This document shows positions 41,688 to 51,721 of a stretch of 64,000 nucleotides of DNA, one piece after another. Both the position numbers and the translations under genes were made by a program. Below the pieces are notes generated by a model, which worked only from the letters and a program-made list of their open reading frames with translations, had not been told where the DNA came from and made no database searches. The DNA lies in contig NZ_CP031557.1 in the NCBI RefSeq assembly GCF_003403075.1, forward strand, positions 4,779,009-4,843,008, in the 5' to 3' direction. The first letter of the stretch is position 1. Each line of letters begins with the position of its first letter. The stretch comes from Flavobacterium psychrotrophum. Lineage in GTDB: Bacteria > Bacteroidota > Bacteroidia > Flavobacteriales > Flavobacteriaceae.

Positions 41688-43208
41688 ATGTCAAGTTCAA
41701 AAAAAATAGCAAAAAATACACTTTTCCTTTATTTCAGGATGTTTCTAAAAATGGGTGCAGAGTTGTATGCATCGAGGATTGTGTTAAATGTTTTGGGAGT
41801 AAAAGACTACGGTATTTATAGTGTTGTAGGTGGTGTTGTTGTTTTGTTTGGCTTCTTTAATGCGGCCATGACTACAGCCACAGAACGTTTTCTGGCATTT
41901 GATATAGGGCGTAATGAAAATGAAAAATTACGCAATACTTTTAATGCTACCGTTATTATCCATATATGCATTGCATTGCTGGTGCTTTTACTTGCAGAAA
42001 CCATTGGGCTTTGGTTTGTAATGAATAAGCTAAATGTGCCAGAGGCACGTATGGATGCTGTTTTTTGGGTATACCAATTTTCTATATTTACATTTTTGGT
42101 TACCGTATTGCAAGTGCCATTTAATGCCTTGATTATAGCTCGTGAGGAGATGAATGTTTATGCTATGCTAAGTATAGCAGAGGTTATCCTTAAGTTATTT
42201 GCAGTGTTTTTGTTAACTGTAGTTGCTTTTGATAAACTTACACTCTATGCCGGGCTCCTGTTTTTGCTTGCCACTCTTATCGCTTTATGTTACAGGATTT
42301 ACTGTCTTAAAAATTTTGAAGAGAGTAAGTTTAAATGGTTTTATGATAAGGAGTACTTTGTGTCTCTTATCTCATATTCAGGATGGAACCTTTTTGGAAA
42401 TATAGCAGTTGTAGCTAAAGGGCAAGGAACAAATATGTTGCTTAATATCTTTTTTGGTACTGTAGTAAATGCGGCCTATGGTATTACAATGCAAGTACAA
42501 GGAGCTGTAAATACTTTTGTAGTAAGTTTTCAAACGGCAGCAAACCCACAGATATATAAAACTTTTGCGCAAGGAGATATTGCACAGATGCAAAAGCTGA
42601 TGTTTCAGGTTTCAAAGTTTTCTTATTTTGTGTTGTTTATACTGGTATGCCCCATAATATACAATATTGATTTTATACTAAAATGGTGGCTGGAAAACCC
42701 GCCGGTATATGCCAGTATATTTATTACTCTTACGCTGTCTAATCTTTTGATAGAAACGATATCACAAGCACTCATAACAGGTGCGTTAGCAACGGGTAAA
42801 ATTAAATGGTACCAAATAGTGGTAGGGCTTACACTTTGTCTTAACTTGCCGTTAAACTACATCGTTTTTAAGTTCATTCCAGATCCTGTTATGTATATTT
42901 ATGTGGCAATTTTACTTTCGGTAGTTACCCTATTCCTTCGATTGAGGTTCTTAAAATCAATGATTAGCCTGGATGTTATGCGTTTTTTTAAGGATGTGCT
43001 TTTTCCGGTAATTAGTATAACTGCCATTTGTGGAGGGCTTATTTACCTTCTCTATTATTTTAATATAACATCGGCAAGCTTTCTTGAACTTATTCTGGTA
43101 AGCGCCCTTATTGTGGTGTTATGTCTTATAGTTATTGTTCTAGTAGGATTAAAAAAATCAGAAAAAGCAATGATAAAATCATTAATAACCAATAGAATAA
43201 AGAAATAA
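41688..43208 (+). CDS. Polysaccharide flippase, Wzx-like (MOP superfamily)
   Basis: The 506-residue integral membrane protein has about 14 helices in the MATE/Wzx pattern. It opens with N-T-L-F-L-Y-F-R-M-F-L-K and Y-A-S-R-I-V-L-N-V-L-G, a standard start of oligosaccharide flippases. It would move the lipid-linked repeat unit across the inner membrane. Its 108-base upstream gap has no visible promoter. From here codon use becomes visibly more A/T-rich. Confidence 0.88.
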   Translation: MSSSKKIAKNTLFLYFRMFLKMGAELYASRIVLNVLGVKDYGIYSVVGGVVVLFGFFNAAMTTATERFLAFDIGRNENEKLRNTFNATVIIHICIALLVLLLAETIGLWFVMNKLNVPEARMDAVFWVYQFSIFTFLVTVLQVPFNALIIAREEMNVYAMLSIAEVILKLFAVFLLTVVAFDKLTLYAGLLFLLATLIALCYRIYCLKNFEESKFKWFYDKEYFVSLISYSGWNLFGNIAVVAKGQGTNMLLNIFFGTVVNAAYGITMQVQGAVNTFVVSFQTAANPQIYKTFAQGDIAQMQKLMFQVSKFSYFVLFILVCPIIYNIDFILKWWLENPPVYASIFITLTLSNLLIETISQALITGALATGKIKWYQIVVGLTLCLNLPLNYIVFKFIPDPVMYIYVAILLSVVTLFLRLRFLKSMISLDVMRFFKDVLFPVISITAICGGLIYLLYYFNITSASFLELILVSALIVVLCLIVIVLVGLKKSEKAMIKSLITNRIKK

Positions 43209-43318
43209 TATATTGTTTAAGGATATATTTTTAATGTGTATCCTGGATTTACATGAGAAGTTTTTTAATCTTATGTAAGCATCTATTGTTAAATAACTAA
43301 TTATAGAAGAAATAAGCT

Positions 43319-44464
43319 ATGAAAATAGGTACTCTAACACTACCATTGCACACAAATTATGGTGGAAACTTACAGGCATTTGCATTAATGAAAGTCTTAA
43401 AAGACATGGGGCATGAACCTGTGCTTATAAATAGGAGACAAAATGAAATGCCCGGATGGAAGCTTCCAATTGTTATAGTAAAACGTAGTATAAAAAAATA
43501 TCTGTTAGGTAAAAAGGGAACTACTATATTTCTTGAAAGCAAAGCTAAAAAAGAGTTTCCAATCATCAGCCAGTTTACACAACCATTCATTGATAAATAT
43601 ATTACACCTCAAACAGAGCCGTTTTATTCATCTCAGGAATTACTAAATGGTATTGAGAAATATAATTTTGATGCGGTAATTGTAGGAAGCGACCAGGTTT
43701 GGCGAGTTCCCTATGCACCAAACATAGAAGACAACTTTTTTGGATTTTTGAGAGGAGATAAAACCAAGCGAATCTCTTATGCTGCATCTTTTGGAACCAG
43801 TGATTGGGAATTTTCTGAAGAGCAGACACAAAATTGCAAAAAATTATTGCAACATTTTGATGCCGTATCTGTAAGAGAGCAAGATGGCGTTGTTTTGTCT
43901 AAAACAAAGTTTAATGTAGATGCTACGCATGTACTGGATCCTACAATGCTGCTTACAAGTGAAGATTATATGAAAATAGTGGGTAAGCGTACTGAGAGCC
44001 GCGAAGGTAAAGACCTGCTTGTGTATGTGCTTGATAATACACAGGATAAAGATGTTGTAATTGCTGAAATATCAAAAAAATACAGTTATAATCCATTTAG
44101 GGTGAATACTAAAACTGAGCAAATAGATAATACGGGTGTTGGTCTTAATGATTTGATTGCTCCACCTACAGAAGACTGGCTTGCCGGTTTTAATGATGCT
44201 AAGTTTGTGGTAACTGATTCTTTTCATGCGTGTGCTTTCTCTATTTTATTTAATAAACCATTTGTAGTTTATGGAAATAAAAGCAGAGGATTAGCGCGTT
44301 TTACATCATTGTTGGCCATGTTTGGTCTTGAAGACAGGCTTATTTATGAATCTGGTCAAGTAACAAGTATTCTTGCAAAAGAAATTGACTGGAATAAGGT
44401 AAATCTTATCCTGGAAGAAAAGAGAGAGTTTTCTCGTAACTTTTTAATTAGTGCTTTAAAATAA
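43319..44464 (+). CDS. Polysaccharide pyruvyl transferase family protein
   Basis: The 381-residue protein has the family's opening G-T-L-T-L-P-L-H-T-N-Y-G-G-N-L-Q-A, V-G-S-D-Q-V-W-R, the V-L-D-P-T-M-L-L segment, and F-V-V-T-D-S-F-H-A-C-A-F-S. The T-D-S-F-H-x-x-x-F motif is the pyruvyl transferase signature. Such enzymes add a pyruvate ketal to a sugar, an extra negative charge. It overlaps the next gene by one base (TAA/ATG), so translation is coupled. Confidence 0.88.
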   Translation: MKIGTLTLPLHTNYGGNLQAFALMKVLKDMGHEPVLINRRQNEMPGWKLPIVIVKRSIKKYLLGKKGTTIFLESKAKKEFPIISQFTQPFIDKYITPQTEPFYSSQELLNGIEKYNFDAVIVGSDQVWRVPYAPNIEDNFFGFLRGDKTKRISYAASFGTSDWEFSEEQTQNCKKLLQHFDAVSVREQDGVVLSKTKFNVDATHVLDPTMLLTSEDYMKIVGKRTESREGKDLLVYVLDNTQDKDVVIAEISKKYSYNPFRVNTKTEQIDNTGVGLNDLIAPPTEDWLAGFNDAKFVVTDSFHACAFSILFNKPFVVYGNKSRGLARFTSLLAMFGLEDRLIYESGQVTSILAKEIDWNKVNLILEEKREFSRNFLISALK

Positions 44465-45426
44465 TGGCCAGGCTGAGTGTAATAATTCCTGTTTATAAAG
44501 TAGAAAAATATCTGGCAGCCACCCTTGATAGTATCCTGTTGCAGGATTTTAAAGATTTTGAAGTACTTTTAGTAGACGATGGCAGCCCTGATAATTGTGG
44601 TAAGATGTGTGATGAATATGCGGCTAAAGATGCACGAATCAGAGTTTTTCATAAAAAGAACGGCGGGGTAAGTTCTGCCAGAAATCTTGGTCTGGACAAT
44701 GCCTCAGGAGAGTGGGTTACATTTGTAGACAGTGATGATACACTGAAAAAGAATGCCTTTGAAGAGATAAATAAAGAAATAGAAAAAAATGATAGTGATG
44801 TAATATCTTTTTCTGCCTATTACAAGGTAGATGGCACTACTACTACAATAGTAAGCGATACCGTTATTGATGATGTAATATCTGCTAAAGATAATATTAA
44901 TAATTTGTTAATGTGGGTTAATCCTACAGGGCCAATTATTTGGAATAAGATATATAAGAGGAGTTTGTTAAAAAACTGCCGCTTAGATACATCTGTAAAA
45001 ATTGGAGAAGATATTTTGTTTCAAATTAGTGTTTTGCTTGAAAATGATCAAATCAGGGTAAGGACTAACCAAAATCCGATATATGAATATTATATAAGAG
45101 AAAGTTCTGCAATGAGCTCATCATCAAATTCGTCAATGGGTTTGCTGTCGGGTAAAGTAAAGGAAGTACTCGAAAAATATTCCAAATTTGAGTTGTTTAA
45201 GAGTGAATTTTATTTCTTTGGATTAGTGAATATTTATACTGATTTGCTGAGGCTAAAAAAAGGACTATCAATACATGAATATAAAGAATTGTATGGCTTG
45301 ATATCAGGTGCTCATAAATATGGTGCTAAATATCCATTACAGTATAAAACAATTGCAGCGGCATATTTTAGAGCCAGATGGTTTGGTAATTTTCTTATGC
45401 GTGCCAGGAGGATGATAATTAAGTAA
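44464..45426 (+). CDS. Glycosyltransferase family 2 (GT-A)
   Basis: The 320-residue protein shows the GT2 core: S-V-I-I-P-V-Y-K-V-E-K-Y-L, L-V-D-D-G-S-P-D-N-C, N-G-G-V-S-S-A-R-N, and V-D-S-D-D-T-L (the metal-binding D-x-D variant). It is a cytoplasmic, membrane-associated transferase adding one sugar to the repeat unit. The donor cannot be read from the sequence. Confidence 0.9.
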   Translation: MARLSVIIPVYKVEKYLAATLDSILLQDFKDFEVLLVDDGSPDNCGKMCDEYAAKDARIRVFHKKNGGVSSARNLGLDNASGEWVTFVDSDDTLKKNAFEEINKEIEKNDSDVISFSAYYKVDGTTTTIVSDTVIDDVISAKDNINNLLMWVNPTGPIIWNKIYKRSLLKNCRLDTSVKIGEDILFQISVLLENDQIRVRTNQNPIYEYYIRESSAMSSSSNSSMGLLSGKVKEVLEKYSKFELFKSEFYFFGLVNIYTDLLRLKKGLSIHEYKELYGLISGAHKYGAKYPLQYKTIAAAYFRARWFGNFLMRARRMIIK

Positions 45427-45455
45427 AAATTTAAAGGGACTAAGGTTATAATATA

Positions 45456-45959
45456 ATGGGACTTATTAAATATATTTTTCAGGATTGGAAAGTTAACAGC
45501 ACCGACAAAAAAGGCCGTTTTGTATTACTGTGGTTTCGTATCTCATACTGGGTAACATCCAGTAAAATGAGGAAACTCCTGTTTTTTCCTGTTTTTTTAT
45601 TTAATAAATATATTGTTCACTGGATTCTTGGAGTAGAAATAGGTTGGCGCACTAAAATTGGCAAAAATTGCCGTATATTTCATGGCGTTGGCCTTGTTAT
45701 TAATTCTGACACAATAATCGGCGAAAATTGTACTTTTAGGCAGGGAGTTACAATAGGAAACAAACTGGATAAAAATGGAATAGACAGTGCAAGTCCCGTT
45801 ATTGGAAACAATGTAGAGTTTGGTGCAAACGCGTGTGCAATTGGAGGCATAAAAATAGGCAATAATGTTGTTATTGGTGCAGGCTGTATCGTTGTTAAAG
45901 ATGTACCGGATAACTCAATAGCTGTAGGAAATCCTGCCAGGATTATAAAGATTACCTAA
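45456..45959 (+). CDS. Serine acetyltransferase-like O-acyltransferase (left-handed beta helix)
   Basis: The 167-residue protein has a short hydrophobic N-terminal part (about 25-50) and then a hexapeptide-repeat beta helix with I-G-x-N, I-G-E-N-C-T-F-R-Q-G-V-T-I-G-N and I-G-N-N-V-V-I-G-A-G-C-I-V. This resembles CysE-type acetyltransferases in capsule clusters, which acetylate a sugar of the repeat unit. It is shorter than true CysE (about 270), so amino-acid acetylation is unlikely. Confidence 0.85.
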   Translation: MGLIKYIFQDWKVNSTDKKGRFVLLWFRISYWVTSSKMRKLLFFPVFLFNKYIVHWILGVEIGWRTKIGKNCRIFHGVGLVINSDTIIGENCTFRQGVTIGNKLDKNGIDSASPVIGNNVEFGANACAIGGIKIGNNVVIGAGCIVVKDVPDNSIAVGNPARIIKIT

Positions 45960-45985
45960 TTAATCCGTTTAATTGTTTATTATAG

Positions 45986-47119
45986 ATGATTTATATTATA
46001 GTTTTCATAATATCTACGTTTTTCACATATCTTGCGCAACTCAGCATAAGAAATAGAGGGCATTTTCTCTTTTTTTCAGCGATTGCTGTTTTGGCACCCT
46101 CGGCTTTAGCCGGATTCAGAGATACTGGTATTGGTACAGATACGGTTACCTATGCTGATTTTATATTTCAAAGAGTTGCAAGTTCTAACGGTAGCTTTAT
46201 TGAGTTCTTACAGGCATATGGCAAAGACGAATTTTTTGGTATTGAATTTGGATATGCGTTGCTAAACTATGTTTTGTCTTTGTTTTCTGATAGTGTAAAC
46301 TGGCTGTATTTCTTTACAAATTTTGCAGTTATAATATTTGTATATCTTACAGCTTACGACAACAGGAAAAAGGCTCAGATGTGGATGGTAATGGCTCTGT
46401 ATTTATTGCTGTTTTATAATTCGAGTCTTAATATAATGCGTCAGTCCATAGCAGTTGCCATGGCCCTTTATGCTTTTAAATATATAGAAAACAGGCAATG
46501 GTTTAAATCGTTATTGTGGCTGGTCATAATTTACCTTACACACAGTAGTGGAATTTTCTTTGCTATATTTCTTGTAATTTATAAAATATCATTTTTAAAA
46601 AACAGACGCGCATCTGTATGGCTACAAGTACTCTTTTTGGCCAGTACATCATTGTTTTTTATTGCTTTTAGTACCGTTTTGAATTTACTTACTGTTGTGT
46701 CTGATAATTTCTCGAAATATGATGAGCTATATTCAAACGAGGGGAAAACGGTTGTAGTTAAGAACCTTATTTTGCTTTATGTTATATTTCTGATTATCAT
46801 ATTTCTTCTAAGAAAATATGTGCCCAAAGACCAATTGAGAAATACTGATTTTTATATGTATTTAAAAATAACAGGGCTCATATTCTTTTTAACGTCTATA
46901 ATATCGGTTACAACATCAAGGGTTTCATGGTATATAAATGTTTTAGACTGTATAATTATACCAAGGATGCTATATGAGTTCTCTAAAAAAGGGGGGAGAG
47001 TTACTGAACTTATAGCTATAATAGTAGTATTACTTGCATTGGGTATATGGTATTGGAATATTGCATTTCTTAATGCAGCTGAAACGTATCCTTATAAATC
47101 CAGTATTTTGGGTCTTTAA
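45986..47119 (+). CDS. EpsG-like polysaccharide polymerase (Wzy role)
   Basis: The 377-residue membrane protein has about ten helices and contains F-R-D-x-G-I-G-T-D-T-V-T-Y near residue 45, which is the EpsG-family signature. In a Wzx/Wzy system it would polymerise repeat units at the periplasmic face. It is A/T-rich and lies among the glycosyltransferases. No other polymerase was found in the locus, supporting this role. Confidence 0.82.
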   Translation: MIYIIVFIISTFFTYLAQLSIRNRGHFLFFSAIAVLAPSALAGFRDTGIGTDTVTYADFIFQRVASSNGSFIEFLQAYGKDEFFGIEFGYALLNYVLSLFSDSVNWLYFFTNFAVIIFVYLTAYDNRKKAQMWMVMALYLLLFYNSSLNIMRQSIAVAMALYAFKYIENRQWFKSLLWLVIIYLTHSSGIFFAIFLVIYKISFLKNRRASVWLQVLFLASTSLFFIAFSTVLNLLTVVSDNFSKYDELYSNEGKTVVVKNLILLYVIFLIIIFLLRKYVPKDQLRNTDFYMYLKITGLIFFLTSIISVTTSRVSWYINVLDCIIIPRMLYEFSKKGGRVTELIAIIVVLLALGIWYWNIAFLNAAETYPYKSSILGL

Positions 47120-47150
47120 GATAATATTATAGTAAAAGATATAGATTACA

Positions 47151-48320
47151 ATGGATAAAAAAGAGATATTATATGTTTTTGGTGGTGAAAAATCATCAGG
47201 GGCAGAATATGTTATAGAAAATCTTATAAGGCATAATACAAGTGTAAACAGCCATCTGGTTATGTCGCCAGGAAGGTTTTATGATAAATTGTCTGCCGAA
47301 ACCTTACCATATAAACTGGCGGCTAATGACAATCTTAAAAAGCTGAATACTCAAAATTCTGGTAAAATAAAGACGCTTTTACTGTTTATAAAATCAGTAA
47401 TGGCAATTAATAGTTATGTATATAAGTACATCAAAAAGAATAATATAACAATAGTCCACACAAATACTATCGTTCCTACAACATACCTGCTGCCTGTAGC
47501 AATATATAGCAAACTGTTTTGGAAAAAGGTGAAATTTATATGGAGCGATCATGATATTACTTATGTACATGGTATACTGGGAAGATTATTGTCTTTTATT
47601 TATAAAATTTATGACAGAACCATTGTAGTATCTAACGCAGTGGCAAAAAAATATCATGATAAAACTAAGCTTAATATATTATATAATGGTTTAGACCCTA
47701 ATAAGATAATTGTTAATGAGTTATCGCGCAGTACATTCCGTGAAAAGCATAATATTCCTAATAATGTGTTGGCTTTTAGTATTATAGGACAAATAGTAGA
47801 TCGCAAGGGGGTTAATGGCCTTATAGATACTTTTAGACAGGTATATCCGCCGGAATCTGGGGTTTGGCTTATTATTGCCGGTATGCCCATAGATGCTGAT
47901 TCGCCTTATTATGCTGCCTTTCTTCAAAAAATTGAGGATGTATCAAATATAAAATATATTGGCTTTTGTGATAATATAGACCAGTTTTATAATGGTGCAG
48001 ATATCGTTATAAACAATTCTACACATACAGGACAGGAACCACTGGGTACAACCATTATAGAAGGGCTTGGGTATAGTCGCATTGTTATGGCTACTAATGT
48101 AGGAGGTAGCAGCGAAATGATAGAGAACAGCGTAAACGGTTTTCTGTATGAAGATAGTCCTGAGGCGCTTAAGAGTACTCTTGTTATGGTAAAAGATATT
48201 ATTGAAAACAGGAAAGACGAGTTTGATCTGATGAGAAAACATGCACGTTCTACTTTTATAAAGAAATTTGAACTAAGTAAAATGTCTGCTAACTACAATA
48301 CAATTGTTCAATCATTATAA
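47151..48320 (+). CDS. Glycosyltransferase family 4 (GT-B)
   Basis: The 389-residue protein has a GT-B layout: an N-terminal G-G-E-K-S-S-G-A-E-Y-V acceptor domain, Y-N-G-L-D-P-N-K at the linker, and G-Q-I-V-D-R-K-G in the donor domain. The E-x7-E region E-P-L-G-T-T-I-I-E-G-L follows (about residue 300), and G-G-S-S-E-M-I-E. Donor sugar unknown. Very A/T-rich gene, in line with the central segment. Confidence 0.88.
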   Translation: MDKKEILYVFGGEKSSGAEYVIENLIRHNTSVNSHLVMSPGRFYDKLSAETLPYKLAANDNLKKLNTQNSGKIKTLLLFIKSVMAINSYVYKYIKKNNITIVHTNTIVPTTYLLPVAIYSKLFWKKVKFIWSDHDITYVHGILGRLLSFIYKIYDRTIVVSNAVAKKYHDKTKLNILYNGLDPNKIIVNELSRSTFREKHNIPNNVLAFSIIGQIVDRKGVNGLIDTFRQVYPPESGVWLIIAGMPIDADSPYYAAFLQKIEDVSNIKYIGFCDNIDQFYNGADIVINNSTHTGQEPLGTTIIEGLGYSRIVMATNVGGSSEMIENSVNGFLYEDSPEALKSTLVMVKDIIENRKDEFDLMRKHARSTFIKKFELSKMSANYNTIVQSL

Positions 48321-48335
48321 AATGCAACAACAAAT

Positions 48336-49415
48336 ATGATAATAATTAATGCCAGGTTTTTAACACAGCCCATTACAGGTGTGCAGCGTTATGCCATTGA
48401 GATTTGTAAAAGAATCAGGTTAGAGTATTCTAATGATGAGCTTATCTTTGTTGCGCCCCATAACCTGCTTGATAATGAGTTAGCAAAAGAGCTTAATGTT
48501 ATTGTTGTTGGTAAACGCAGTGGGCATATCTGGGAACAAATTGAATTGCCTCTTTATTTAAAAAAACTTAAGAAAAATAATGATGGCCCGTTGTTGTTAA
48601 ATTTGTGTAATACAGCGCCTTTATTATACAATAATAAGATTGTTACCATACATGATGTTGCGTTTGAGGTGTTTCCTGAAACATATTCTAAAAATTTCCT
48701 GAGAGTATATAAATTTATGATACCCAGGATTATTAAACAATCTAAACATGTAATTACCGTAAGTGCTTTTTCAAAAAATGAAATTGTAAAATACTATAAT
48801 ACGGCAGCTTCAAAAATTTCGGTTATATACAATGCTGTAAGTGACCTTTTTTATCATAGTAAAGATAAAGGAAATGTAAATCAACCTTATTTTACAGCAG
48901 TATCATCATTAAATTTCAGGAAAAATCTTCCATTAGTGCTCGATGCGTTTTCTCTGGTTTATAAAAAATCACCTCAGGTTTCGCTATATATTATTGGAGG
49001 ATTTGATTCTAAAAGTTTTTCATCACTTAACTTGTCGAAATACGAAAACCATCCTGCAATTCATTTTACAGGGCGTATTACAGACGAAGAGCTGGTAATG
49101 TATTATAGTAATGCTTTAGGGTTTCTTTATCCATCGCTTTATGAAGGTTTTGGTATTCCTCCACTAGAGGCACAAAAATGCGGTACACCTGCAATACTTT
49201 CTAACGAGAGCTGTCTTCCGGAAATTTTTAAAGACAGCGTTTTATATTGTAACGCATACCAACCTGAAGATATGGCCTTAAAAATGCAACAACTTTTAGA
49301 TGAACCGGGATTAATGGATAAGTTAGTTGCTGCCGGATATAAAAATAACGAAGACTATTCTTGGGATAGTAGTGCAGAAAAAGTAAAAAGTATCTTAGAT
49401 AATTTTAATGAGTAG
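48336..49415 (+). CDS. Glycosyltransferase family 4 (GT-B)
   Basis: The 359-residue protein shows R-F-L-T-Q-P-I-T-G-V-Q-R-Y-A at the N-terminus, V-S-A-F-S-K-N-E-I at the domain join, and the C-terminal Y-P-S-L-Y-E-G-F-G-I-P-P-L-E-A donor motif. The R-x-x-x-G-V-Q-R-Y-A form is typical of mannosyltransferase-like members. It is 15 bases after the preceding transferase, so the two are co-translated as a pair. Confidence 0.88.
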   Translation: MIIINARFLTQPITGVQRYAIEICKRIRLEYSNDELIFVAPHNLLDNELAKELNVIVVGKRSGHIWEQIELPLYLKKLKKNNDGPLLLNLCNTAPLLYNNKIVTIHDVAFEVFPETYSKNFLRVYKFMIPRIIKQSKHVITVSAFSKNEIVKYYNTAASKISVIYNAVSDLFYHSKDKGNVNQPYFTAVSSLNFRKNLPLVLDAFSLVYKKSPQVSLYIIGGFDSKSFSSLNLSKYENHPAIHFTGRITDEELVMYYSNALGFLYPSLYEGFGIPPLEAQKCGTPAILSNESCLPEIFKDSVLYCNAYQPEDMALKMQQLLDEPGLMDKLVAAGYKNNEDYSWDSSAEKVKSILDNFNE

Positions 49416-49565
49416 TTAATAAAGCAATTTTAAAAATTGTTTATAGACATAGTTTAATGTCATAAAGTTTGCAAAACATATTTACTGATAATTTGATGGG
49501 GATTGCAAATTATCTTATTTAAAGTAATATGGAAAAAGTATAGGAGATAAGTTAATTATAAAATT

Positions 49566-50597
49566 ATGAAAAAGCATAGATTAGGTTATTTAGATTCGGC
49601 AAGAGGGTTGGCCGCCATATTGGTATTAATATTTCATGCCATACTTACTTTTAGTAAAAAAGATATCACATTACAAACTGCGGCAGATTTTTTTGAAATA
49701 TACTTTGACTTGGGTAAAATTGCAGTAATTGTATTTTTTATTATTAGTGGCTTTGTTATTCCTTATAGCATAAGGGGTGAAGGAATGGATGCGGTTAAAA
49801 ATTTTGGTATATCCCGTTTTTTTAGGCTTTATCCGGTATATTGGGTTTCTGCTATATTAGGTTTTATACTCTTTCCCGGCTTTTCTATTCTGGAACTGGT
49901 ACTCAACTTTACAATGTTACAACAGTTTATAGGTGTTAAAAATATCATAGGCCTTTACTGGACATTACAAATAGAACTTGTATTTTATTTCCTCATAGTA
50001 TTTGTGTTTTTAATGAAGAAGCTTTCAGATAAGAAATTCCTGTTCTTAATATCATTGGCTTTTTTAATTATTGCATTATGTATGGCATTTGTAAGATACC
50101 AAATGGATATAAAATTACCTTTGGCACTTCCGCTTGCATTGTCAATCATGTTTTTTGGCTCTTATTACAGGTATGTTCTTCTTGATGAAGACCCTAAAGC
50201 AAAAACATACTCTAAAATTTATTTGTATTGCTTTTTTGTTTTAATGCCTATAATAAATATTCTTGGTTATAATAAAGATATGGGCTTTAATGAAAGCTGG
50301 TATAAATACACAATTACTTATTATACCGGGATGATATTATTCCTGGCTATAGGTAAATTTAAAATTACAAGCGGACTATTAGAGTATTTTGGTAAAATAA
50401 GCTATTCTGTCTATTTGTTTCATCCCATTGCAATATTTATTATACAACACGCTTTTCCTCAACTTAACGGGTTTTTATTAGTACTACTTGTTTTGCTGTT
50501 TACAATAGGTTTCTCACATTTAACATATGTTTTGGTAGAAAAGCCATCCATTGCATTAGGCAGGAAAGTAAAATCGTATAATGAAGCAAAAGCTTAA
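49566..50597 (+). CDS. Acyltransferase family 3 membrane protein
   Basis: The 343-residue protein has ten hydrophobic helices and the acyltransferase 3 signature near the start: Y-L-D-S-A-R-G-L-A-A-I-L-V-L-I-F-H-A with the conserved R and H, then R-F-F-R-L-Y-P-V-Y-W about residue 90. It would O-acylate a sugar of the polysaccharide (often acetyl). It is preceded by 150 bases of A/T-rich gap with no ORF. Confidence 0.9.
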   Translation: MKKHRLGYLDSARGLAAILVLIFHAILTFSKKDITLQTAADFFEIYFDLGKIAVIVFFIISGFVIPYSIRGEGMDAVKNFGISRFFRLYPVYWVSAILGFILFPGFSILELVLNFTMLQQFIGVKNIIGLYWTLQIELVFYFLIVFVFLMKKLSDKKFLFLISLAFLIIALCMAFVRYQMDIKLPLALPLALSIMFFGSYYRYVLLDEDPKAKTYSKIYLYCFFVLMPIINILGYNKDMGFNESWYKYTITYYTGMILFLAIGKFKITSGLLEYFGKISYSVYLFHPIAIFIIQHAFPQLNGFLLVLLVLLFTIGFSHLTYVLVEKPSIALGRKVKSYNEAKA

Positions 50598-50609
50598 TCT
50601 TTTAATACA

Positions 50610-51719
50610 ATGAAAATAGCGTTAGTACAAGATTGGTTGACAGAAATGGGGGGAGCCGAAAAGGTTTTTCAGGAAATTTATAGTCTATATCCAAATGCCG
50701 ATGTATATACACTGGTATATAACGAAGAGGTTTTAAACACAATGGGTATTCCTGTTAATAAGGTTACCGCCTCTTTTATTCAAAATCTTCCATTTGGCCG
50801 AAAAAAATACAGAAACTATCTACCGCTGTTTAGTATGGCTATAGAGAGTTTTGACCTTTCATCATACGATCTTATAATAAGTTCATCATATGCGGTAGCC
50901 AAAGGGGTTTTGACTCATTCAGACCAAACACATATTTGCTACTGCCATTCACCTGTGCGTTACGCATGGGATTTGCACCATCAATATCTTAAAGAAGCAG
51001 GGCTGCAAAAAGGACTCAAGGCATTTATTGTAAAGTACTTTTTGCATAAATTAAGAATTTGGGATGTGGCATCCTTAAACAGGGTAGATCATTTTATCAG
51101 TAATTCTGACTATATAGGCAGAAGAATAAAAAAAGTGTACAACAGGCAGGCTACTACTATCTATCCGCCCATTGGAGTAGAAGATTTTACATCAAATGCC
51201 GATAAGGGAGATTTTTACCTTACCTGTTCCAGGATGGTGCCTTACAAGAAAATAGATCTTATTGTAGAAAGTTTTTCTAAAATGCCGGATAAAAAGCTGA
51301 TAGTAATAGGTACCGGTCCTGATTATGAAAAGATAAAAAAACTTGCAGGCCCTAATATAATTCTTATGGGGTATCAAACCTTTGCGGTGCTAAAAGATCA
51401 TATGCAGCGTGCAAAAGCATTTGTGTTTGCTGCAGAAGAAGACTTTGGTATTGTGCCGCTTGAGGCGCAGGCAGCCGGCACGCCGGTTATTGCATATGGT
51501 AAAGGGGGAGCTTTGGAAACGGTAATAGATGGGGTAACGGGTGTGTTATTTGATAAGCAGAATACAGATTCAATAATAAAAGCTGTAGAAAAGTTTGAAA
51601 CCATAGAAAATACATTTGTAAGAACTAATCTTGAAAAAAATGCTGCACGTTTTAATCTTGATGTGTTTAAGCAAAAATTTAAGTCATTTGTAAGTGATGT
51701 AACAGAGAAAAAACAATAA
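50610..51719 (+). CDS. Glycosyltransferase family 4 (GT-B, mannosyltransferase-like)
   Basis: The 369-residue protein begins K-I-A-L-V-Q-D-W-L-T-E-M-G-G-A-E-K-V and has C-Y-C-H-S-P-V-R-Y-A-W-D, a block seen in mannosyltransferases of the WbaZ/WcfI type. The donor motif is E-E-D-F-G-I-V-P-L-E-A-Q-A-A-G. The motif and the manC gene suggest GDP-mannose as a possible donor, which is inference. Confidence 0.88.
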   Translation: MKIALVQDWLTEMGGAEKVFQEIYSLYPNADVYTLVYNEEVLNTMGIPVNKVTASFIQNLPFGRKKYRNYLPLFSMAIESFDLSSYDLIISSSYAVAKGVLTHSDQTHICYCHSPVRYAWDLHHQYLKEAGLQKGLKAFIVKYFLHKLRIWDVASLNRVDHFISNSDYIGRRIKKVYNRQATTIYPPIGVEDFTSNADKGDFYLTCSRMVPYKKIDLIVESFSKMPDKKLIVIGTGPDYEKIKKLAGPNIILMGYQTFAVLKDHMQRAKAFVFAAEEDFGIVPLEAQAAGTPVIAYGKGGALETVIDGVTGVLFDKQNTDSIIKAVEKFETIENTFVRTNLEKNAARFNLDVFKQKFKSFVSDVTEKKQ

Positions 51720-51721
51720 TA

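Noticed and set aside
48336..49415. A possible Wzb-type phosphatase or second polymerase among the A/T-rich genes
   Set aside because: The gene has clear GT4 motifs. No C-x5-R phosphatase motif was found in the locus.
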